64,000 nucleotides of DNA from Chitinophaga tropicalis (GTDB lineage: Bacteria > Bacteroidota > Bacteroidia > Chitinophagales > Chitinophagaceae). Position 1 is the stretch's first letter; every line of letters starts with the position of its first letter. Shown here piece by piece: positions 9,003-18,028 of this stretch. The stretch is from positions 1 to 64,000 of the forward strand of contig NZ_WRXN01000009.1 in assembly GCF_009758205.1 (NCBI RefSeq). Direction: 5' to 3'. A program made the position numbers and the translations under genes. Below the pieces are notes generated by a model. That model did not search any database. It was not told the origin of the DNA and saw only the letters and a program-made list of their open reading frames with translations.

Positions 9003-10541
9003 ATGAAAATATTTACAGCACAACAAATACGTGACGCAGATGCATATACTATCATGCATACCCCGATCAGCAGTATAGATCTGATGGAAAAGGCCGCCAT
9101 GGCCTGTACCAACTGGATATGCAAAAACTACGGAGAACAGCTGCCTGTTTATATTTTCTGTGGAATGGGCAACAATGGCGGCGATGGCCTGGCCATTACC
9201 CGTTTACTGTTAAACCGCGGATATCAGGCCAAAGCCATTATCCTCCATCACAGCCCCAATGCCTCTGCCGATCATACGACCAATTACCAAGCCCTCCGGC
9301 ATCGTTACCCGGACAGTATCCACCACGTACACGAAATAAAAGACCTCCCTCCCGTTCCTGAAAATGCCCTCATTGCCGATGCCATTTTTGGTACAGGATT
9401 AAGCCGCCCTGCAGAAGGCTGGATGGCCGATGCTATAGAGCAGCTAAGCCATTACTACGATCAACATACGGTCATTGCTATTGACATTCCCTCCGGATTG
9501 ATGGCTGATGCCTCTTCTGCACACATGCCCGTCATAAAAGCGCATCACACGCTGAGCTTCGAGTTTTACAAACTGGCCTTCCTCCTGCCGGAAAACGCAG
9601 CGCTGACGGGCGAAGTACATATTCTTTCCATCGGCTTACTACCGGACTATATAGCGCAAACACCTGCACGCTACCAGGTTACAGAGGCCACTCATATACA
9701 TGATATCTACAGACCGCGTAAACCCTTTTCACATAAAGGCACCTTCGGCCATGCGTTACTGATAGCCGGCAGCGAAGGCAAGATGGGTGCAGCAGTGCTC
9801 AGTGCCAAAGCCTGTCTCCATACAGGCGCAGGCCTGCTTACCTGCCACGTACCCCGCTGTGGTTACGACATCATTCAGATCTCCGTGCCATCAGCTATGT
9901 GCCTTACTGACGAACAAAAAGACCATAGCTCCGTATTTCATAATAATGTAGCTACTCCTGAAGCGGCCTCCCGCTATAAAGTGATAGGCATAGGCCCCGG
10001 GCTGGGCACAGCCGCCGGCACAGCATGGGCGCTGGAAAAACTACTGGAACACTATCACTCTCCTATGGTACTGGACGCGGATGCCCTGAATATCCTGGGC
10101 GCATCCCCTCACCTGCTAAGGAAAGTTCCGCAACAGTCGCTGTTAACACCCCATCCAAAAGAATTTGAGAGATTGTTCGGCAAAACCGCCAATGATATAG
10201 AGCGGCTGGAACTCTTATCCGAAAAGGCCCGGGCCCTGCAGCTCAACATCCTGCTGAAAGGACGTTATACAGCCATGGCATTTCCCGACGGGTCCGTCTG
10301 GTTTAATGCAACCGGCAACGCAGGCATGGCCAAAGGAGGCAGCGGAGATGTGCTGACAGGTATACTCACCTCCCTGCTGGCGCAGGGCTATGCTCCAAAA
10401 GAAGCAATGCTGATGGGCGTATACCTCCATGGGCTGGCCGGCGACTATGCCGCAGCAGAATGCTCACAGGAGGCCATGACAGCGGAAGACATCATCAGGC
10501 TCCTGGGAAAAGTATTCCTGGAACTACGGAAATATGCATAA
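9003..10541 (+). CDS. nnr: Bifunctional NAD(P)H-hydrate epimerase / ADP-dependent dehydratase
   Basis: This 512-aa cytosolic repair enzyme restores NAD(P)H from its damaged hydrates. The N-terminal YjeF_N epimerase (about 1-215) shows FCGMGNNGGDG and an IPSGL motif. The C-terminal YjeF_C/carbohydrate-kinase-like dehydratase (about 225-510) shows GSEGKMGA, LTPHPKEF and the NATGNAGMAKGGSGDVL nucleotide-binding loop. The length is normal for the fused form. A TTG two codons upstream (8997) is also in frame; I prefer the ATG at 9003. Confidence 0.93.
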   Translation: MKIFTAQQIRDADAYTIMHTPISSIDLMEKAAMACTNWICKNYGEQLPVYIFCGMGNNGGDGLAITRLLLNRGYQAKAIILHHSPNASADHTTNYQALRHRYPDSIHHVHEIKDLPPVPENALIADAIFGTGLSRPAEGWMADAIEQLSHYYDQHTVIAIDIPSGLMADASSAHMPVIKAHHTLSFEFYKLAFLLPENAALTGEVHILSIGLLPDYIAQTPARYQVTEATHIHDIYRPRKPFSHKGTFGHALLIAGSEGKMGAAVLSAKACLHTGAGLLTCHVPRCGYDIIQISVPSAMCLTDEQKDHSSVFHNNVATPEAASRYKVIGIGPGLGTAAGTAWALEKLLEHYHSPMVLDADALNILGASPHLLRKVPQQSLLTPHPKEFERLFGKTANDIERLELLSEKARALQLNILLKGRYTAMAFPDGSVWFNATGNAGMAKGGSGDVLTGILTSLLAQGYAPKEAMLMGVYLHGLAGDYAAAECSQEAMTAEDIIRLLGKVFLELRKYA

Positions 10542-10625
10542 AGAAACCCCGGTATTTCCCACTTTAATCCCCATGCTTCTTAATCGATAAAAGATTATAT
10601 TTATAGAATTGTTAAAATCACGTAT

Positions 10626-12851
10626 ATGAATATCGTTTACCTCGTTCCATGTTTTGGCTTACTGGCTTTACTATTTACAGCATTCCGCAGCGCCTGGGTA
10701 TCCCGCCAGGAGGCCGGCAATGAAAGGATGACAGAAATTGCCCGGTATATTGCAGAAGGCGCAATGGCATTCCTGAAAGCTGAATACAAGATCCTTACCT
10801 ATTTTGTTATTATAGCCGCACTACTGCTGGGCTATATGGGCGCATCGCACCACAATTCAGACTGGACTATTGCCGTTGCCTTTATTATAGGAGCCGTATT
10901 CTCGGCCTCCGCAGGTTTTATCGGCATGCGCATCGCCACTAAAGCCAATGTACGCACAGCACATGCTGCAAGGACAAGCCTGGCACGCGCATTACAGGTA
11001 TCCTTCACCGGTGGCTCTGTAATGGGTATGGGAGTAGCCGGCCTGGCTGTACTGGGACTGGGTGGACTCTTCATTGTATTGAAAGCCTACTTTGGCGCCG
11101 CCGCCAACACCGCTGAAATGATCAAAACAATTGAAGTGCTGACAGGCTTCTCCCTCGGCGCAGAAAGTATAGCCCTCTTTGCCCGCGTTGGCGGAGGTAT
11201 CTATACCAAAGCTGCCGACGTAGGCGCTGACCTGGTAGGTAAAGTAGAAGCCGGCATTCCGGAGGATGATCCCCGTAACCCCGCTACCATCGCAGATAAC
11301 GTTGGCGATAACGTAGGCGACGTGGCAGGTATGGGCGCTGACCTCTTCGGCTCTTATGTAGCTACTGTACTTGCTACCATGGTGCTTGGCAGTGAAACCA
11401 TTTCCAATGATGACTTCGGCGGACTGGCACCTATCCTGCTTCCTATGCTGATTGCAGGTCTCGGTATCGTATTTTCAATCGTAGCCACTTTATTTGTCCG
11501 TATCTCTGACAGCGCAGGGTTGAACACCGGTACCGTTCAACGGGCGCTGAATATGGGCAACTGGGGCTCTATCATATTATCTGCTATAGCCAGTGCGGCA
11601 CTGGTATATTATATATTGCCCGCAGAAGCTATCTACCTCAAACGCGACTTCATTGAAGGCACATCTGAACTCAGGCCAGGCACTAAAGCCATTACACAGA
11701 ACGGCGTTGTAGGCGCTATCCTGGTAGGTCTGGCAGTAGGTACCCTGATGAGCCTCATCACAGAATATTACACCGCCATGGGTAAACGCCCGGTGTTGTC
11801 CATCATCCGCCAGTCATCTACCGGTCATGCTACAAACGTTATAGGTGGCCTTGCAGTAGGAATGGAATCTACCATGCTGCCCATCATTGTACTGGCAGGC
11901 GGTATCTTTGGCTCTTACCAGTGCGCTGGCCTTTATGGCGTAGCTATCGCCGCTGCCGGCATGATGGCTACCACTGCTATGCAGCTGGCTATTGATGCTT
12001 TCGGTCCCATTGCAGATAATGCAGGCGGTATAGCCGAGATGAGCGAACTGCCCAAAGAAGTACGTGAAAAAACAGATATACTGGACGCTGTAGGTAATAC
12101 TACTGCCGCTACAGGAAAAGGCTTTGCCATTGCCTCTGCAGCACTTACCGCACTGGCGCTCTTCGCTGCTTTTGTTGGCGTGGCACAGATCAGCGGTATT
12201 GATATCTACAAAGCCAATGTATTGTCCGGCCTCTTTATCGGCGCTATGATCCCCTTCATCTTCTCCTCCCTGGCTATCAGGGCTGTGGGCGAAGCCGCAA
12301 TGAGCATGGTGGAAGAAGTACGCCGCCAGTTCAAAGAGATCCCGGGGATTATGGAAGGCACCGGCAAACCTGAATACGATAAATGTGTGGCTATCTCCAC
12401 TCAGGCATCTATCAGGAAGATGATGGTACCCGGAGCAATTGCCCTGATCACCCCTCTCATTATCGGATTTATCTTCGGCCCTGAAGTACTGGGCGGCTTC
12501 CTGGCAGGAGCTACTGTGAGCGGAGTGCTGATGGGAATGTTCCAGAATAATGCCGGAGGCGCATGGGATAATGCCAAGAAATCATTTGAAAAAGGCGTTG
12601 AGATCAAAGGACAGGTATACTATAAAAAATCAGAGCCTCACAAAGCTTCCGTTACCGGTGATACCGTAGGCGATCCGTTCAAAGATACCTCCGGTCCGTC
12701 AATGAACATCCTTATCAAACTGATGTCTATTGTTTCACTGGTAATAGCGCCTACTCTTGCAGAGCTGCATGGTACAGCGCATACAACAGCGGCGAAGAAA
12801 AAGGCGCAGGTTGAGCAGATAGCGAAGGTGAATCATCAAAAATCACATTAG
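10626..12851 (+). CDS. hppA: Membrane-bound K+-stimulated pyrophosphatase (Na+ or H+ pump)
   Basis: This 741-aa protein with about 16 membrane helices couples pyrophosphate hydrolysis to cation export. The substrate loop D198-V-G-A-D-L-V-G-K206 and the following DNVGDNVGDVAGMGADL are intact. The GNTTAATGKG motif has Ala at position 494, where K+-independent enzymes carry Lys, so this is the K+-dependent subfamily, which includes Na+ pumps as well as H+ pumps. The C-terminal His/Lys-rich tail is short and variable. It is monocistronic with a strong terminator downstream. Confidence 0.95.
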   Translation: MNIVYLVPCFGLLALLFTAFRSAWVSRQEAGNERMTEIARYIAEGAMAFLKAEYKILTYFVIIAALLLGYMGASHHNSDWTIAVAFIIGAVFSASAGFIGMRIATKANVRTAHAARTSLARALQVSFTGGSVMGMGVAGLAVLGLGGLFIVLKAYFGAAANTAEMIKTIEVLTGFSLGAESIALFARVGGGIYTKAADVGADLVGKVEAGIPEDDPRNPATIADNVGDNVGDVAGMGADLFGSYVATVLATMVLGSETISNDDFGGLAPILLPMLIAGLGIVFSIVATLFVRISDSAGLNTGTVQRALNMGNWGSIILSAIASAALVYYILPAEAIYLKRDFIEGTSELRPGTKAITQNGVVGAILVGLAVGTLMSLITEYYTAMGKRPVLSIIRQSSTGHATNVIGGLAVGMESTMLPIIVLAGGIFGSYQCAGLYGVAIAAAGMMATTAMQLAIDAFGPIADNAGGIAEMSELPKEVREKTDILDAVGNTTAATGKGFAIASAALTALALFAAFVGVAQISGIDIYKANVLSGLFIGAMIPFIFSSLAIRAVGEAAMSMVEEVRRQFKEIPGIMEGTGKPEYDKCVAISTQASIRKMMVPGAIALITPLIIGFIFGPEVLGGFLAGATVSGVLMGMFQNNAGGAWDNAKKSFEKGVEIKGQVYYKKSEPHKASVTGDTVGDPFKDTSGPSMNILIKLMSIVSLVIAPTLAELHGTAHTTAAKKKAQVEQIAKVNHQKSH

Positions 12852-12863
12852 TTTTTCTTTCAG

Positions 12864-12890
12864 CTGCGCACAGCACAAAAGATATTCTCT
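12864..12890 (+). repeat. Pre-terminator repeat, copy 1
   Basis: CTGCGCACAGCACAAAA, followed by GATATTCTCT, lies between the hppA stop and its terminator. A near-identical stretch (50275-50298) sits in the same position after ltaE. Its role is unknown. Confidence 0.5.
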
Positions 12891-12891
12891 T

Positions 12892-12929
12892 AAAGAAAGG
12901 GGTTCGCCAAATGGCGAACCCCTTTCTTT
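12892..12929 (+). terminator. hppA terminator
   Basis: A 17-bp stem, AAAGAAAGGGGTTCGCC with its complement, has a 4-nt loop and is followed by a T/C-rich tail. Confidence 0.85.
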
Positions 12930-12978
12930 CTTTTGAACAGTTCCGATTTTTTTATTCCAATAATTTCCTCTTACTTTG

Positions 12979-13003
12979 TACTGTAATTATTTTAGTTACA
13001 GTA
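12979..13003 (+). promoter_or_regulatory. Probable Rrf2-regulator operator
   Basis: TACTGTAA-N9-TTACAGTA is a perfect inverted repeat with 8-bp arms. It lies directly after a -7-like TTACTTTG (12971-12978) and ends at the A of the ATG, so a bound protein would cover the transcription start. A half-site ACTGTAAC recurs at 13431-13438, upstream of the next gene. This suggests autoregulation; binding is inferred. Confidence 0.6.
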
Positions 13004-13416
13004 TGGTAAAAAGTAAGTTTGCAATATCAATTCACATTCTCAGCCTGTTAAGTTTATCTGAAACAGAATGGTTATCGTCTGATATGATCGCAGGTTCACT
13101 CAATACCAATCCCGCCCTTGTCAGAAAAGAGCTGGCCGCTTTAAAAGAGGCTGGTTTTGTAGAAGGCAAGGAGGGCAAGAATGGCGGCAGCAAACTGGCC
13201 CGGCCGGCTGATAGCATCCTGCTGTCAGAGATCTTCGGACTGGTAAAGGAGACCCATATCTTTGGCTTCTCTCCTAACCTTCCCAATCCCAACTGTGCCA
13301 TAGGTGCTAACATCAATGGCGCACTGGACCATCTTTTCAATGAAATAGACCGCTCTGTTTATGAGCAGCTGAAAAATATAACCCTGGCTGAATTCAGCGC
13401 CAGGCTGGTGTCTTAA
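13003..13416 (+). CDS. Rrf2 family transcriptional regulator (YwnA-like)
   Basis: This 137-aa winged-helix regulator has an N-terminal HTH (about residues 10-65, with a LVRKELAALKEAGFVEG recognition and wing region) and a C-terminal dimer helix. It has a single Cys (in NPNCAIG) and lacks the three clustered cysteines that hold the Fe-S cluster in IscR/NsrR, so it is closer to the YwnA/CymR-like branch, which may sense thiol or electrophile stress. I chose ATG 13003 because the sequence upstream is promoter and operator. The oxidoreductase 53 bp downstream is the likely target. Confidence 0.85.
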   Translation: MVKSKFAISIHILSLLSLSETEWLSSDMIAGSLNTNPALVRKELAALKEAGFVEGKEGKNGGSKLARPADSILLSEIFGLVKETHIFGFSPNLPNPNCAIGANINGALDHLFNEIDRSVYEQLKNITLAEFSARLVS

Positions 13417-13469
13417 AATTTTTTACTAAAACTGTAACATTTTTTATAACAATAATAAACAGATAGAAC

Positions 13470-14099
13470 ATGAAAGTTGTCATCATCGGGGCCTCCGGCT
13501 TTGTAGGCTCAGCTATTTTGAACGAAGCACTGAACAGGGGACATGTTGTTACTGCAATTGTGCGTAATCCTGAAAAGATCAGCATTACCAGCCCCAATCT
13601 GAAAGTTGTCAAAGCAGATGTTACCAATGCGGAAGAGGTAGCAAAAGCTGTAGCGGGTAATGAAGCTGTTATCAGCTCTTACAGCTCATTTGATACACCT
13701 ACTTATGTAACAGCGATAAACGCTATCATTGATGGTACCAGGAAAGCAGGTATTAAACGCATACTGGCAGTAAGTGGTGCTGGCAGCCTGGAAGTAGCGC
13801 CGGGAGTACAGATGGTGGACACTCCTTCTTTCCCCGCAGAATGGAAAGGCGGAGCCCTGGCTACCCGCGAAGCATTCTATGTGATCAGGCAACAGAATGA
13901 TCTTGACTGGACGGTATTCAGTCCTGCAGCAGAAATAGCCCCGGGTGAACGTACCGGCAAATTCCGTCTTGGCAAAGATCAGCTGGTAACAGATGCTGAT
14001 GGCCATAGCAGGATATCAACCGCCGATTATGCTATCGCTATGATAGATGAGCTGGAAAAGCCACAGCATATCAAAGCACGATTCACAATCGCTTATTGA
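13470..14099 (+). CDS. NAD(P)-binding oxidoreductase, SDR atypical (YwnB-like)
   Basis: This 209-aa Rossmann protein has the N-terminal dinucleotide motif GASGFVGSAI (about residues 7-16) and the NmrA/SDR-a5 layout with SGAGSLE near 105-111. Proteins of this group are NAD(P)H-binding reductases or redox sensors; the substrate is unknown. Pairing with an Rrf2 gene is a common arrangement in redox-stress modules (ywnA-ywnB), and the ACTGTAAC half-site just upstream suggests shared control. Confidence 0.82.
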   Translation: MKVVIIGASGFVGSAILNEALNRGHVVTAIVRNPEKISITSPNLKVVKADVTNAEEVAKAVAGNEAVISSYSSFDTPTYVTAINAIIDGTRKAGIKRILAVSGAGSLEVAPGVQMVDTPSFPAEWKGGALATREAFYVIRQQNDLDWTVFSPAAEIAPGERTGKFRLGKDQLVTDADGHSRISTADYAIAMIDELEKPQHIKARFTIAY

Positions 14100-14120
14100 T
14101 ACAGCTAACATCCTCTTATA

Positions 14121-14157
14121 AAAAAAGAGCTTTCACCTTTGGCGAAAGCTCTTTTTA
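14121..14157. terminator. Bidirectional terminator
   Basis: AAAAAGAGCTTTC (ends 14134) pairs with GAAAGCTCTTTTT (14143-14155), with A/T runs on both sides. It serves the oxidoreductase (+) and the convergent AraC gene (-). Confidence 0.8.
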
Positions 14158-14177
14158 GTATCTTAAAAAATTATCTT

Positions 14178-15182
14178 CTAATTATTCATCTTACTGGGGC
14201 TAACTCCAAACTTCTTTCTGAAAGCATTGCTGAAATGCTGTATAGAAGAGAATCCCAGCTTGTCCGCAATCTCTGTCATCGATTCCTGCTGTGTAAGGAT
14301 CAGCTTCCTGGCATGTTCCATTCTATGATCATTCAGGTATCCGAACACTGTATTACTGAAAACATGTTTAAACCCATTCTTCAGCTTGAATTCATTCAGA
14401 CCCGCCATTCTTGACAACTGCTGTAACGAGGGAGGCTCGTGCATATGCGTGATCAGCAGGTCTCTTGCATGATAGATCTTCTCCTTATCTGTAGCAGAAA
14501 GAGTGAATACTTCTGTTTTCAGCTCTTCAAACCGTTCATGCTGCTCACATTGCAATGCCAGCATTTCCAGGACCTTTGACTGAAGATATAACTTCTTGAC
14601 ACCGCCGTTAAACGGACATAGCCTTATCTCATCCAGTATCATCATCATCCGCGCCGTAATAGGATGATTACTTTTCCTGTTCAGCAGTATCGCTCTGTTT
14701 CCCGCCACCATATTCGCCATATTCTCCAGCACACGGCCGTTATTTATGGTCATCTCCAGGAAACGTTCCTTTGAGATACTAAGCGTTACCATTTCCAGTC
14801 CGCTTTGCTTCATCACATCAATATACTCTCCTTTATGAGGAGTATACATCAGGTTATGCTCCAGCGAAATGAAACGGCGTTTGCCCTTCAGGCTGTATAC
14901 ACCATCCACGCTGGTTTCAAAGTGGCCATGTATCAGGAAAAGCAGGGAAACAAAAGGCTGGTACTCATCCACCTCAACATGCAGGTTCTGAAAGGTGTTA
15001 GCGGCGCCAAATGCTATATGATATCCGTCAAAATAAAACTCACGGAAAGAAGCGTTCCCGAAATCAAAATTAAGGTCCTGTACCTCTTCAATAAGAGATC
15101 CGGACTGGACCTTTTCTATCGGAAACGGAAAGTCTTCTTTCAGCAAAATCTCACTTGCATCATTAGTGATCTGGAATGCCAT
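14178..15182 (-). CDS. AraC family transcriptional regulator
   Basis: This 334-aa protein has an N-terminal cupin-like sensing region (about 1-220) and a C-terminal AraC double HTH (about 235-334) with PPSLQQLSRMAGLNEFKLK and TEIADKLGFSSIQHFSNAFRKKFGVSP. The layout resembles PchR-type regulators of iron or siderophore genes, but the ligand cannot be read from the sequence. I chose the ATG at 15182 because the alternative start at 15248 lies inside the divergent promoter. It is divergent from a 71-aa protein gene and then a TonB receptor, both possible targets. Confidence 0.88.
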   Translation of the reverse strand: MAFQITNDASEILLKEDFPFPIEKVQSGSLIEEVQDLNFDFGNASFREFYFDGYHIAFGAANTFQNLHVEVDEYQPFVSLLFLIHGHFETSVDGVYSLKGKRRFISLEHNLMYTPHKGEYIDVMKQSGLEMVTLSISKERFLEMTINNGRVLENMANMVAGNRAILLNRKSNHPITARMMMILDEIRLCPFNGGVKKLYLQSKVLEMLALQCEQHERFEELKTEVFTLSATDKEKIYHARDLLITHMHEPPSLQQLSRMAGLNEFKLKNGFKHVFSNTVFGYLNDHRMEHARKLILTQQESMTEIADKLGFSSIQHFSNAFRKKFGVSPSKMNN

Positions 15183-15234
15183 AAAAAATCCTTTAAATAT
15201 AAATTTTAATCCCTCTCGTGCAACAGCTATCCGG

Positions 15235-15254
15235 GCAAAGTAAAACAACTTTGC
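15235..15254. promoter_or_regulatory. Palindromic divergent promoter core
   Basis: GCAAAGT-N6-ACTTTGC is a perfect inverted repeat. Each arm contains ACTTTG close to a -7 element (TTACTTTG on minus, CAACTTTG on plus), one facing the AraC gene and the other facing the 71-aa gene. It could also be the AraC binding site. Confidence 0.5.
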
Positions 15255-15288
15255 ACAAAAATATTCCTAAATCTCTAATATATAAGTC

Positions 15289-15504
15289 ATGGTCGGAATA
15301 TTCCGGACAAATATAAGTACCCAACTGGATAAGAATAGCGTGATAGAGGCTATCTATACAAACTTTAACGTCAGTACATGCAGCATAGATATGGAAGATT
15401 GTGACAAAGTATTAAGAATCGTAGCACAACAGGCCCCTATAGAAGAAAAACTGGTGATCAGTTTTTTACAACAGATGGGGTATCAATGCGATATACTCGA
15501 TTAG
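15289..15504 (+). CDS. Small protein, HMA-like ferredoxin-fold, no CxxC
   Basis: This 71-aa protein has a predicted beta-alpha-beta-beta-alpha-beta order: FRTNI, KNSVIEAIYTNF, STCSIDME, KVLRIVAQ, EEKLVISFLQQMGY, CDIL. This is the order of heavy-metal-associated domains, but the metal-binding CxxC of loop 1 is missing. Two cysteines 7 residues apart (STC...EDC) lie in the second strand region and a third near the C-terminus. It has no signal peptide. It is divergent from the AraC regulator and has its own terminator. Function unknown; fold assignment is inference. Confidence 0.7.
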   Translation: MVGIFRTNISTQLDKNSVIEAIYTNFNVSTCSIDMEDCDKVLRIVAQQAPIEEKLVISFLQQMGYQCDILD

Positions 15505-15526
15505 TTAAAAATTTCTAAAATTTCTT

Positions 15527-15554
15527 CTACCCTTTTTTAGGGGTAGCCTTTTTT
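15527..15554 (+). terminator. Terminator after 71-aa gene
   Basis: CTACCC (15527-15532) pairs with GGGTAG (15541-15546), followed by T-rich sequence. Confidence 0.65.
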
Positions 15555-15629
15555 ACCTGCGTCATATTAGGGAACAAAAAAACAGGTATCCTCAAACTGC
15601 CTGCACAATAAAACTTACAAGATCCTGAT

Positions 15630-18008
15630 ATGAAGACAAGGTTAATTATGCTGCTCTCCCTTTGCCTGCTTTTGCTGCGGGAGCAACATGCCAATGCACA
15701 ACAACGATATACTGTTAGCGGTTATGTAAAAGACCAGCAGAACGGTGAAAGCCTGATAGGCATCTCCGTTTCCAAAGCGGGCACCAGCCTGGGTACTGTA
15801 ACAAACGAATATGGTTTCTACTCTCTGACGCTCCCTGCAGGAGAACATGATATCCAGTTCTCCTATATTGGATATGCACCTATGAAAATGCATGTCTCCC
15901 TGAAAGGCAATAAAACGCTGGACATAAAGCTGGAGAAATCCAGCAGCCAGCTCAGCACTGTTACCGTAAGAGGCGATAAACAGGAAAAGGCTGTAAATAC
16001 ACTGACCACCAGCATCAACAGGCTGGACATTGCACAGCTGAAAAAGATGCCTACTTTCATGGGTGAGGTAGACGTGCTCCGTTCTATCCAGACACTGCCT
16101 GGCGTAAATACCGTAGGTGAAGGCGCCAGCGGCTTCAACGTACGCGGTGGCGCTGCCGACGAGAACCTCATCCTGCTGGATGAAGCGCCGGTTTACAACT
16201 CCACCCATATGCTTGGATTCTTCTCTGTATTCAATCCTGATGCCGTTAAAAACATCAATCTCATTAAAGGTGGTTTTCCGGCTGAATACGGCGGTCGTAC
16301 ATCTTCTGTACTGGATATACGCATGAAGGACGGAAACAACCAGAAATTCAACGCAAACGGCGGTATTGGCAATATCTTCAGCCGCCTGTCCCTGGAAGGT
16401 CCTATTCAGAAAGATCAGTCCTCCTTTATCATAGCAGGCCGCCGTTCCTATGTGGACGTGCTCATGAAACCTTTCCTGAAAGGCGATATGAAAGATACCA
16501 AGTTGTATTTCTACGACCTCACGGGTAAAGTGAACTTCAAACTGAATAAGAACAATAACCTGTTCATAAGCGGCTACATGGGAAGGGACGTATTCGGTTT
16601 CGGCACACAGGTGAATATGAACTGGGGTAACAAAACAGCCACTGTACGCTGGAACCACGTGTTCAACAACCGCTTGTTCATGAACCTCACCACCCTTTAC
16701 AGCAACTACGATTACAGCCTGGATTTCAGCAACAGCTCTGAAAAAGGAGCAGGAGAAGATGAGCAGGCATACAGCTGGACCTCCCATATCATCAACTATG
16801 GGGTAAAACCAGCTTTCACTTACTATATCAACGCACATAACAGCCTGCACTTCGGTGTACAGGGTCTCTACTACACTTTCAAACCCGGTAAAGGCACAGG
16901 AACGGAAGCCGGAGAAGTTTCAGTAAAGGAAATGACACAACAGCACGGTCTTGAAGCAGCGGCATACCTGGACCACGAATGGAAACCCAGCAGCCGCTTT
17001 GGAGTACAGTATGGCGTAAGGTTCTCCGCTTACCAGTTCCTTGGAAAAGGCACTGCTTACTACTACAACGATACAACACCTGGTATCCGCAGGAGGCTGA
17101 TTGGCACGAAAGAATATGGTGCCGGCGATCTTATCAAGGCATACAATTACCTTGAGCCCAGGATCACTGCCCGCTATGCGCTGAACGACAACCACGCACT
17201 GAAAGCGTCTTACGCACGCACCACCCAGTACATGCACCAGTTGTCAAACACAGCCTCTCCTACTCCGCTGGATATCTGGACACCCAGCACCAACAACATC
17301 AAGCCACAGGTGGCCGACCAGTACACTGTAGGATATGTATATGATGCCCCATCCGGTACATACGAGATCTCTGCAGAGGCTTTCTATAAGAATATGGAAA
17401 ACCAGCTGGATTACATCGATAATGCTAACCTGCAGCTGAACCAGCTCATAGAAGCAGACCTGCTGCCTTCACACAGCCGCTCCTACGGCCTGGAACTGAT
17501 GGCAAAGAAAGAAGTAGGCGCTACCACAGGCTGGATCAGCTATACACTGTCCCGCTCTGAAAGACAGACAGAAGGTATCAGCCTGAATGAATGGTTCCTG
17601 AACCGTTACGACCGCACACATAACCTGAACCTCGTGGTAACACACGACTTCACCAAACGCACCTCTCTTTCCGCCAACTGGGTATATGCATCAGGTACAC
17701 CAGCTACGTATGCAGATAGCCGCCTGGAATTCCAGGACTGGGATATTCCATACAACAGCACTGAAAAACGTAACAACTACAGGCTGCCAGCCTTCCATAG
17801 ACTGGACCTCTCTTTCACACTGAAAGGCAAACAACTGAAACGCTGGAAAGGTGAATGGGTATTCTCATTGTACAATGTGTATGCACGCAGAAATGCCTAC
17901 ACCGTCTACTTCAGGCAGAACGAGGATGATAAGAACAAGAAAGAAGCTGTACGCCTCTCTATCATTGGTTCCATCATTCCTGGTATTACTTACAACTTCA
18001 AATTCTAA
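15630..18008 (+). CDS. TonB-dependent receptor with carboxypeptidase-like N-terminal domain
   Basis: This 792-aa outer-membrane receptor has a signal peptide (ending about residue 23), then a CarboxypepD_reg-like domain (about 27-105, GYVKDQQNGESLIGISV). A plug domain (about 120-225) follows with GEGASGFNVRGGAADENLILLDEAPVYN, then a barrel ending in YNFKF with a C-terminal Phe. It imports a substrate with energy from TonB. It is followed after 20 bp by a DUF4249 lipoprotein and then another outer-membrane protein, a frequent trio in Bacteroidota. The substrate is unknown; a nearby AraC regulator may hint at metal or siderophore control. Confidence 0.9.
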   Translation: MKTRLIMLLSLCLLLLREQHANAQQRYTVSGYVKDQQNGESLIGISVSKAGTSLGTVTNEYGFYSLTLPAGEHDIQFSYIGYAPMKMHVSLKGNKTLDIKLEKSSSQLSTVTVRGDKQEKAVNTLTTSINRLDIAQLKKMPTFMGEVDVLRSIQTLPGVNTVGEGASGFNVRGGAADENLILLDEAPVYNSTHMLGFFSVFNPDAVKNINLIKGGFPAEYGGRTSSVLDIRMKDGNNQKFNANGGIGNIFSRLSLEGPIQKDQSSFIIAGRRSYVDVLMKPFLKGDMKDTKLYFYDLTGKVNFKLNKNNNLFISGYMGRDVFGFGTQVNMNWGNKTATVRWNHVFNNRLFMNLTTLYSNYDYSLDFSNSSEKGAGEDEQAYSWTSHIINYGVKPAFTYYINAHNSLHFGVQGLYYTFKPGKGTGTEAGEVSVKEMTQQHGLEAAAYLDHEWKPSSRFGVQYGVRFSAYQFLGKGTAYYYNDTTPGIRRRLIGTKEYGAGDLIKAYNYLEPRITARYALNDNHALKASYARTTQYMHQLSNTASPTPLDIWTPSTNNIKPQVADQYTVGYVYDAPSGTYEISAEAFYKNMENQLDYIDNANLQLNQLIEADLLPSHSRSYGLELMAKKEVGATTGWISYTLSRSERQTEGISLNEWFLNRYDRTHNLNLVVTHDFTKRTSLSANWVYASGTPATYADSRLEFQDWDIPYNSTEKRNNYRLPAFHRLDLSFTLKGKQLKRWKGEWVFSLYNVYARRNAYTVYFRQNEDDKNKKEAVRLSIIGSIIPGITYNFKF

Positions 18009-18028
18009 CCATCCTAAAAACAATACAG

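Noticed and set aside
15642..16850. 402-codon open frame antisense to the TonB receptor
   Set aside because: Composition (His/Val/Cys/Tyr-rich) is that of a codon-bias shadow; the plus-strand gene is clear and full length.
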